Shown here one piece after another: positions 1 to 5,358 of a stretch of 7,233 bases of DNA (position 1 is the first letter of the stretch; each line of letters opens with the position of its first letter). Source of the DNA: Candidatus Nanopelagicaceae bacterium (GTDB lineage Bacteria; Actinomycetota; Actinomycetes; Nanopelagicales; Nanopelagicaceae); assembly GCA_947489825.1 (NCBI GenBank), contig CANLFL010000040.1, positions 1 to 7,233 on the forward strand, written 5' to 3'. The notes under the pieces are model-generated. The model saw only the letters and a program-made list of their open reading frames with translations, was not told the origin of the DNA and ran no database searches. The position numbers and the translations under genes were made by a program.

Positions 1-450
1 CGTATGGAGCTCGATAACGCAATCAATCAGGCGATTCGTGAAATTGATACTCGCTTCGACTTCAAAAACACTGGCGCAAAAATTGAGTTGATTGGCGAAA
101 AGATTAATATCGAAGCTGACACAGAAGAGCGCGCAAAGGCAACCCTAGATGTTGTCAAGGATAAATTAATCAAACGTGGAGTCTCACTCAAGCATATTGA
201 TCCAAGTGAGCCACAACTATCTGGAAAGATTTATAAGATCTCTTGTCCTCTCAAGGAGGGAATCTCGACTGAGAATGCCAAGAAGATTGCAAAATTCTTG
301 CGCGATGAAGGTCCTAAGACAGTCAAGAGTGCGATCCAGGGCGATGAATTACGCGTCACAAGTAAGAGTCGTGATGATCTTCAAGATGCAATTGCCATGA
401 TCAAAGATGGAAAATGGGACTTCGCAGTTCAGTTCGTGAACTTTAGATAG
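1..450 (+). CDS. yajQ: YajQ family (UPF0234/DUF520) nucleotide-binding protein, 5' truncated by window
   Basis: This is the 3' part of a YajQ-family gene. Family members are small soluble cytoplasmic proteins with a ferredoxin-like fold. Several proteobacterial ones bind cyclic-di-GMP and act as effectors with transcription factors; the role in actinobacteria is not established. Counting from the Met codon at position 4, the family hallmarks are RFDF (17-20), QGDELRVTSKSRDDLQ (112-127) and the terminal QFVNFR (143-148). Full-length members (about 163 residues) begin with a short strand of the type MPSFDIVSEVD, then a residue or two before the E-x-DNA motif. Here that segment is missing and the frame is open to position 1 (CGT, Arg). 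The Met at position 4 is therefore internal, and the real start lies upstream of the window. The gene ends in TAG followed directly by an in-frame TAA that overlaps the rarD start, so the two are probably co-transcribed. Confidence 0.94.
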   Translation, partial: RMELDNAINQAIREIDTRFDFKNTGAKIELIGEKINIEADTEERAKATLDVVKDKLIKRGVSLKHIDPSEPQLSGKIYKISCPLKEGISTENAKKIAKFLRDEGPKTVKSAIQGDELRVTSKSRDDLQDAIAMIKDGKWDFAVQFVNFR

Positions 451-455
451 TAATG
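448..455 (+). other. yajQ/rarD stop-start junction (TAG-TAATG)
   Basis: The yajQ stop TAG (448-450) is followed by an in-frame second stop TAA (451-453), whose last A is the first base of the rarD ATG (453-455). No Shine-Dalgarno sequence is visible in the roughly 20 bases upstream. RarD translation probably depends on ribosomes finishing yajQ, which is an inference from the spacing. Confidence 0.7.
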
Positions 456-1358
456 GTTGAAGATAAGGCGAAGGTTCGAAGCCTTGGCCTACTCTTTGGA
501 GTCAGCGCTTACACACTGTGGGGGCTCTTTCCTATCTATTGGCCTCTGCTCAAGCCAGCTAATCCGCTAGAGATTGTCTCTCACCGTGCGGTCTGGACTT
601 TGGTTTTTTGTTTTATCGTTCTCGCTCTTACCAAGACACTTAAATCAACGCTCTCACTGTTGAAGCGACCTAAAATTGTTGTAGGCCTCTTTCTTAGTTC
701 GATCCTAATCTCAATAAATTGGATCATCTACATTTATGCCGCAAATACTGGACACGTTATCGAAGCCTCTCTGGGTTATTTCATCAACCCCCTCGTTGTC
801 ATCGCCACTGGTGTCATCGTCCTGAAAGAGAAGATGCGCCCCTTGCAGTGGTTGGCCGTCGGTATTGCAGCACTCGGTGTCGCAGTACTCACCATTGATT
901 ACGGTCGCCTTCCTTGGATCGCACTCGGATTAGCTCTCTCGTGGGGCAGCTATGGATTAGTGAAGAAACAACTTGGTTTAGGAGCACTTGAAGGGCTCTC
1001 CATTGAAACTCTTCTCTCCAGTGGTTTCTACCTCGGCTATCTCATCTGGCTAGGTAACCGCGGAGAAGGTCAATTTTCTCATTCACTCACACTGACACTT
1101 CTACTTATTGGCGGAGGCGCAGTTACCGCCATTCCGCTGCTCTTATTTAATGGTTCTACCAACCGACTTCCATTAACACTTGTCGGACTCTTGCAATACA
1201 TCACACCGACGATTCAATTCTGTATTGGTGTCTGGTATTACCACGAAGATATGCCTGCAGCTAGATGGGCAGGTTTTCTTATTATCTGGGTTGCTCTGAT
1301 GAGCCTTGCGTTAGATCTGATTAGATCAAGCAGAACGGTCGATCACAGCATCGCATAG
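453..1358 (+). CDS. rarD: RarD-like EamA-family (DMT superfamily) membrane permease
   Basis: This encodes a 301-residue integral membrane protein of the drug/metabolite transporter superfamily, RarD branch. The family normally has ten transmembrane helices formed by two EamA repeats. The substrate of RarD proteins is not firmly known; the name comes from an early link to chloramphenicol sensitivity. In the sequence, the first helix starts near residue 11 with AYTLWGLFPIYWPLL (19-33), followed by VSHRAVW (42-48). The signature SLGYFINPL spans 106-114, and the second-half counterpart GLLQYITPT spans 245-253. Length matches the family (about 295-300). The chosen ATG sits 2 bases after the yajQ stop and leaves a short polar N-terminus before helix 1, as expected. 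The last 10 codons plus stop overlap the convergent polyprenyl synthase gene. That tail lies beyond the last helix (ending about residue 290) and looks dispensable. RarD assignment is more secure than any substrate claim. Confidence 0.92.
   Translation: MVEDKAKVRSLGLLFGVSAYTLWGLFPIYWPLLKPANPLEIVSHRAVWTLVFCFIVLALTKTLKSTLSLLKRPKIVVGLFLSSILISINWIIYIYAANTGHVIEASLGYFINPLVVIATGVIVLKEKMRPLQWLAVGIAALGVAVLTIDYGRLPWIALGLALSWGSYGLVKKQLGLGALEGLSIETLLSSGFYLGYLIWLGNRGEGQFSHSLTLTLLLIGGGAVTAIPLLLFNGSTNRLPLTLVGLLQYITPTIQFCIGVWYYHEDMPAARWAGFLIIWVALMSLALDLIRSSRTVDHSIA
1326..1358. other. 33-bp convergent tail-to-tail gene overlap
   Basis: The 3' ends of rarD (plus) and the polyprenyl synthase (minus) share these bases. 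The two reading frames are exactly in register: the rarD codon TCA (1326-1328) is the synthase stop TGA on the other strand, and the rarD stop TAG (1356-1358) is a synthase Leu codon. The synthase ending (LCDAVIDRSA) resembles the conserved end of actinobacterial homologues. The rarD end (SSRTVDHSIA) is a polar tail, so rarD more likely grew into its neighbour than the reverse. No terminator is seen between the two units. Confidence 0.9.
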
Positions 1359-2315
1359 CGAGAAGAGCGCACCTGTTGCATCGTTGACCGGTAGTGGGCC
1401 CAGCAGCGTTCGTGCTTCTTTTGCAATTGCCAAGAGTTGCTCACGTGATTGTTCAAGTGCTGGATGTTTCCGTAGCTCGTTAAGTACTTGGTTTACAGTC
1501 TCTTGATCAGAGATAGGCGCTGCGAGCAAGTGTCGCAGCTCGCTATCTTCAGGTCGTGTTGATTTCATGACATTGAGCGTCACAAGAGTTGGAACACCTT
1601 CTTTAAGGTCGGTTCCTGGAGTCTTACCTGATTCTTTCGAATCGCTGGCAATATCGATGACATCATCGGCTAACTGGAAAGTCACACCAATTTTTTCTCC
1701 AAAGATTGTCACAGCATCAATATTTTCTTTGGGTGCACCAGCAAGCATTGCACCAAATCGTGCACTGGCCGCAATCAGTGAACCTGTCTTGTCGCCAACG
1801 ACTTTTAGATAATGTGCAAGTGGATCCTCACCTTGTGCGGGTCCTTGAGTCTCCATGATCTGTCCAATGACAAGGCGTTCAAATGTCTGCGCTTGTAGGT
1901 GAACTGCTGCTGGGCCAAGGTCGGCTAACAGATCTGAGGCACGAGCAAAGAGGTAATCACCTGTAAGGATGGCAACAGTATTTCCCCAGCGATTATTGGC
2001 ACTTTCTACCCCACGGCGAAGTGGCGCCTCATCCATAACATCGTCATGATAAAGAGTTGCAACATGTGTCAGTTCGCAGACGACGGCAGATTCAATAATG
2101 CCTGGAGCTGCAGGATTTCCAAAGTGCGAAGTAATCAAGGTCAATAACGGGCGTAACCGTTTCCCGCCCGCTTCAACAAGATGGCGTGATGTCTCGACAA
2201 CAAGAGGGTAATTTCCGCTGATCTGCTTACTTAAGAGTGCCTCGACCTCTGCCATACGTACGGCAAGATCTGCCTCAAGTGCCGGCGAGAGATCAGGAAT
2301 ACCAAATGAAGGCAT
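1326..2315 (-). CDS. Long-chain polyprenyl diphosphate synthase (trans-isoprenyl diphosphate synthase family)
   Basis: This 329-residue soluble all-alpha enzyme condenses isopentenyl diphosphate onto an allylic primer to build an all-trans polyprenyl diphosphate. The motifs are in order: GKRLRP (51-56, substrate-binding Lys/Arg), first Asp-rich motif DDVMD (91-95) followed by RRG (100-102), GDYLFARA (119-126), GDKTG (174-178), second Asp-rich motif DDVID (217-221), and GKTPGTDLKEG (230-240). The two Asp-rich motifs bind the magnesium ions that hold the diphosphate. Residues 4 and 5 positions before the first motif are small (Thr87, Ala86) rather than aromatic, which in this family favours a long product (heptaprenyl to nonaprenyl range) over farnesyl or geranylgeranyl. 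The start ATG overlaps the nuoN stop by one base, with no Shine-Dalgarno visible, so it is probably translated by coupling. Position at the end of a nuo operon points to menaquinone side-chain synthesis. Exact chain length cannot be read from sequence, so no symbol (hepT, ispB, grcC) is given. Confidence 0.95.
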   Translation of the reverse strand: MPSFGIPDLSPALEADLAVRMAEVEALLSKQISGNYPLVVETSRHLVEAGGKRLRPLLTLITSHFGNPAAPGIIESAVVCELTHVATLYHDDVMDEAPLRRGVESANNRWGNTVAILTGDYLFARASDLLADLGPAAVHLQAQTFERLVIGQIMETQGPAQGEDPLAHYLKVVGDKTGSLIAASARFGAMLAGAPKENIDAVTIFGEKIGVTFQLADDVIDIASDSKESGKTPGTDLKEGVPTLVTLNVMKSTRPEDSELRHLLAAPISDQETVNQVLNELRKHPALEQSREQLLAIAKEARTLLGPLPVNDATGALFSLCDAVIDRSA

Positions 2316-2317
2316 TA
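2313..2317 (-). other. nuoN/polyprenyl synthase stop-start overlap (TAATG)
   Basis: On the minus strand the nuoN stop TAA (2317-2315) shares its last A with the synthase ATG (2315-2313). The preceding bases (TTCATTCATTCGC) contain no purine-rich ribosome-binding site, so the synthase is likely translated by re-initiation after nuoN. Confidence 0.8.
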
Positions 2318-3835
2318 GCGAATGAATGAAGCGGTCTGGGCGATGTAATCAAGAACTGGTGCTGGAAATACTCCGAGTACCACTGTGATCGCGACAGAGG
2401 CGATAATTGTGACTCGAGTATAAATAGATGGAATCACAATGCTGGTTCCATCATCGACTGAATCCTTGAAGAACATAAGGACGATCACGCGAATGTAGAA
2501 AAATGCTGCGATTGCTGATGAAAGAACACCAGTGATAAGAATTGCAGTATTTCCACTCTCATATGCTGCTGAGAAGATGGAGAATTTTCCTACAAATCCA
2601 CTTGTAAGCGGAATTCCGGCAAAAGCCAGCAGCAGGAATGCAAATGATGAGGCGATCCATGGAGATCGTTTTCCAAGACCTACCCAGCGATTGAGATCTG
2701 TCACTTCACCCGATGAGTCGGTGACAAGGGAGACAATCGCAAATGCTCCAACTGTGGCAATACCGTATGCAAAGAGATAGAAGATTGAGGCATCAAGACC
2801 AGCCTTGTTGAGCGCGATAACACCTGAGAGCAAGAAGCCCGCGTGTGCAATCGATGAGTAAGCAAGCATTCGCTTGACATCTCGCTGTGTGATTGCCACA
2901 AGTGAACCAAAGACCATTGTGATGAGCGCAATCGTTGTCAGTAGTGGACGCCACTGCCAGACATCTCCAGCGAAGGCAACGTAGAAGATGCGCAACATGG
3001 CACCGAAGGCAGCAACCTTCGTTGCAGCTGCCATAAATGCAGTGACAGCCGTAGGTGAGCCTTGGTAGACATCAGGAGTCCATGAGTGGAATGGAACTGC
3101 ACCTACTTTGAAGAGAAGGCCGACGCTGACAAAAGAGATACCAATAAGGAGGAAGACATCATTTGCTGATCCTCCAGAAATTGCCGAAGCAATACCTGCA
3201 AAGGTAATTGAATCTGAATATCCGTAAAGGTAGGCCACTCCAAAGAGGAAGAAGGCAGATGCAAATGCACCGAGTAGGAAGTACTTCAGCGCTGCCTCTT
3301 GTGATACTAAGCGGCGACGGCGAGCAAGACCAGCCATCAAATAAAGTGGCAATGAGAGAACTTCTAGCGCCACAAAGAGTGTGATGAGATCGGTAGCAAC
3401 TGGAAAGATCAACATTCCGGCAATGGCAAAGAGTGTCAGAGGATAAATCTCTGTCACGCGAATATTTGCTGCTTGCGCTTGGCGCTCTTCATCCGAACCT
3501 GGAACAGCTGTTGGAGCTGCAGCAAATTTATCGCTATCGGCCAAGAGCAAAATTGCTATGAGAGCAATAATAAGAATGCTTCCCTGCAAGAGGAAACCTG
3601 CACCATCGAAGGTGATCGATGACATTGCAGCCTTTGCTGAATAGATCCCGCGGGTGCGAAAGAGTGCAACGAGGGCAAACACAAGAGTGAGAACAGCGAT
3701 AAAGAGTTGCGATGAGCTACGTGACTTACGTGGCGCAAATGCCTCCACAAGAACACCAATAAGTGCTCCACCTAGAACAATGAGGATCGGAGCCAAAATT
3801 CCATAGTTAAGAACTGGGAGTGTAAATGTTGTCAT
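2315..3835 (-). CDS. nuoN: NADH-quinone oxidoreductase subunit N
   Basis: NuoN is one of three antiporter-like membrane subunits of complex I, expected to have 14 transmembrane helices, and it carries one proton channel. The conserved charged residues are present: Glu158 in FVALEVLSLPLYL, Lys184 in AALKYFLLGA, Lys243 in LFKVGAVPFHSWTPDVYQG, Lys273 in AATKVAAFG, and Lys417 in GFVGKFSIF. These correspond to the glutamate and lysines shown to matter in Escherichia coli NuoN. At 506 residues it is slightly longer than the E. coli protein (about 485). Part of the difference is a polar, Ala/Pro-rich loop at about residues 99-130, and the Arg cluster RRRR (172-175) is another lineage feature; I recall both from actinobacterial NuoN. 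The ATG directly follows the nuoM stop, and a perfect GGAGG lies 7 bases upstream, so the start is secure. The gene is between nuoM and the polyprenyl synthase in one operon. Confidence 0.97.
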   Translation of the reverse strand: MTTFTLPVLNYGILAPILIVLGGALIGVLVEAFAPRKSRSSSQLFIAVLTLVFALVALFRTRGIYSAKAAMSSITFDGAGFLLQGSILIIALIAILLLADSDKFAAAPTAVPGSDEERQAQAANIRVTEIYPLTLFAIAGMLIFPVATDLITLFVALEVLSLPLYLMAGLARRRRLVSQEAALKYFLLGAFASAFFLFGVAYLYGYSDSITFAGIASAISGGSANDVFLLIGISFVSVGLLFKVGAVPFHSWTPDVYQGSPTAVTAFMAAATKVAAFGAMLRIFYVAFAGDVWQWRPLLTTIALITMVFGSLVAITQRDVKRMLAYSSIAHAGFLLSGVIALNKAGLDASIFYLFAYGIATVGAFAIVSLVTDSSGEVTDLNRWVGLGKRSPWIASSFAFLLLAFAGIPLTSGFVGKFSIFSAAYESGNTAILITGVLSSAIAAFFYIRVIVLMFFKDSVDDGTSIVIPSIYTRVTIIASVAITVVLGVFPAPVLDYIAQTASFIR

Positions 3836-5356
3836 TTACTTTCCTCCATTCATTGTCGGTGCAGGATCGCTATAGCCCATCTGGCTTACAACTTGAGCAG
3901 CGGCAGGATTGATGATCTTCAGTAGTGGTGATGGATAAAAGCCGAGAACGACGATGATTGCAATGACTGGAGCGATCGCAACCTTCTCGCGAAGGTTCAA
4001 GTCCTTGAGATCTTCATTTCCAGGAGTTGTCGGTCCATGAAGAGCGCGCTGCACCGGAATCAAAACATAGAGGGCTGCAAGAACAATTCCGAAGGTAGCA
4101 ATAATCGCTGCAACCGGATAACGCGTGTATGTACCCACAAGAACAAGGAATTCACTGACGAAACTTGAGAGTCCCGGTAGCGCCAAACTCGACATTCCTG
4201 CAATAAAGAAACTCCATGCCATGATCGGTGTAATTCGCTGCAAGCCACCGAAGTCTGCAATTGTTGAAGATCCACGACGAGTTGCCATCCAACCTGCAAC
4301 CAAGAAGAGCGCTGCTGTTGAGAACCCGTGGTTAAACATATAGAGAGTTGCACCGCTCTGAGCTTGTGATGTCATCGCGAAAATTCCGAGAGTGATGAAA
4401 CCGAAGTGTGAGATTGATGTGTAGGCAATGAGGCGCTTAATATCTTTTGCACCAATTGCTAAGAATGCTCCGTAGAGAATTGAGATAAGTGAAAGAACAA
4501 TGATCAGAGGTGTAAATGTCTTCGTCGCATCAGGAAATATAGAGAGACAGAAACGGATCATTCCGTAGGTTCCGACCTTATCGAGTACACCTAAGAGCAG
4601 AACTGAGGTACCTGCTGTTGCACTCTTTGCCGCATCCGGCAGCCAGGTGTGAAATGGCCACAGTGGAGCTTTGATTGCAAAGGCGATGAAGAATCCTAGG
4701 AAGAGAATGTTCTGCGTAGTGCTGCTCATCGATGTATGAAGTTCGGAGAGTGCGGCGATATCAAATGTATGACCACCGTTATTTCCTGAGATTACATAGA
4801 GCCCGATGATTGAAGCCAACATCAAGAGGCCACCGAAGAGGCTATAGAGAAGGAACTTCACGGCTGCGGCCGCACGTTCTCCGCTGCCATAACCACCGAT
4901 GAGGAAGTAGACAGGAATAAGCATCGCTTCGAAGAAGACATAGAAGAGGAAGAGATCAGTTGCAGCAAAGACACCGATCATCATGGTCTCAAGAACTAAA
5001 ATCAAAATGTAGAAAGTTTTCACTCCCCAACGACCGCCTTCGGATTCATTCCAACCGGCCAGAATTACAACGGGAGCGAGAACGACCGACATCAAAATGA
5101 GTACTAGCGCAATACCATCGACTCCGAGTCCCCAGTTGATTGCAAAGGATGGGATCCATAAGTAGCTCTGTCTAAATTGCAGGGCAGTATTTTCAGTATT
5201 GAAACTGAGAGCTTTAACTATCGTCGCGACCGCAACAACCACAGTTGTCGCCAAGGCAATCTGCTTCACGAGTTTTGTCTTTGCTGAAGGCATTGCAGCG
5301 ATAATTGCAGCGCCAACTAGCGGCAAAATCATGATGATTGTGAGTGTGATCTTCAT
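3836..5356 (-). CDS. nuoM: NADH-quinone oxidoreductase subunit M
   Basis: NuoM is the middle antiporter-like proton channel subunit of complex I, with 14 transmembrane helices expected. Counting from MKITL, the key residues are Glu143 in FFEAMLIPVYFLIGG, Lys229 in AIKAPLWPFHTWLPDA, Lys260 in VLDKVGTYG, and Glu402 in SSFVSEFL; these match the essential glutamates and lysines of E. coli NuoM. Other family marks are KDIKRLIAYTSISHFGF (304-320) and GLSSFVSEF. The protein has 506 residues, normal for the family (about 500-510), and ends in a short polar tail. The start chosen is the ATG at 5356. It overlaps the nuoL stop as TAATG, and GGTGG lies 10 bases upstream. A TTG at 5374 would add six residues (MGGNTI) before the same protein, but nothing like a ribosome-binding site precedes it. 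The nuoM stop TAA abuts the nuoN ATG with no gap. Confidence 0.97.
   Translation of the reverse strand: MKITLTIIMILPLVGAAIIAAMPSAKTKLVKQIALATTVVVAVATIVKALSFNTENTALQFRQSYLWIPSFAINWGLGVDGIALVLILMSVVLAPVVILAGWNESEGGRWGVKTFYILILVLETMMIGVFAATDLFLFYVFFEAMLIPVYFLIGGYGSGERAAAAVKFLLYSLFGGLLMLASIIGLYVISGNNGGHTFDIAALSELHTSMSSTTQNILFLGFFIAFAIKAPLWPFHTWLPDAAKSATAGTSVLLLGVLDKVGTYGMIRFCLSIFPDATKTFTPLIIVLSLISILYGAFLAIGAKDIKRLIAYTSISHFGFITLGIFAMTSQAQSGATLYMFNHGFSTAALFLVAGWMATRRGSSTIADFGGLQRITPIMAWSFFIAGMSSLALPGLSSFVSEFLVLVGTYTRYPVAAIIATFGIVLAALYVLIPVQRALHGPTTPGNEDLKDLNLREKVAIAPVIAIIVVLGFYPSPLLKIINPAAAQVVSQMGYSDPAPTMNGGK
3843..3847 (-). promoter_or_regulatory. Shine-Dalgarno site of nuoN (GGAGG)
   Basis: On the minus strand GGAGG lies 7 bases before the nuoN ATG and falls inside the last codons of nuoM (Asn-Gly-Gly-Lys). 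It is the only full-strength ribosome-binding site I see at a gene junction in the window, and it fixes the nuoN start. Confidence 0.85.
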
Positions 5357-5358
5357 TA
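5354..5358 (-). other. nuoL/nuoM stop-start overlap (TAATG)
   Basis: The nuoL stop TAA (5358-5356) shares its last A with the preferred nuoM ATG (5356-5354). This is the same arrangement as at nuoN/polyprenyl synthase and supports the shorter nuoM start. Confidence 0.8.

Noticed and set aside
4..6. ATG at position 4 as the yajQ start
   Set aside because: The family has about a dozen conserved residues before this point, and the frame is open to the window edge, so the Met is internal.
431..442. Inverted repeat AGTTC-GT-GAACT just before the rarD start, considered as an operator or hairpin
   Set aside because: The 2-base spacer cannot form a normal hairpin loop, and the bases encode the conserved YajQ ending QFVNFR.
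1314..1327. Short inverted repeat GATCT-GATT-AGATC near the rarD/polyprenyl synthase 3' ends, considered as a terminator
   Set aside because: The stem is only 5 bp and A/T-rich, there is no T-run on either strand, and the bases are coding for rarD.
1395..1402. Palindrome TGGGCCCA inside the polyprenyl synthase gene
   Set aside because: It has no loop and no T-run, and lies within conserved coding sequence; chance occurrence is likely.
4060..4353. 97-codon open frame on the minus strand within nuoM
   Set aside because: It is an out-of-frame shadow of nuoM with low-complexity Ser/Gln/Leu content and no family resemblance.
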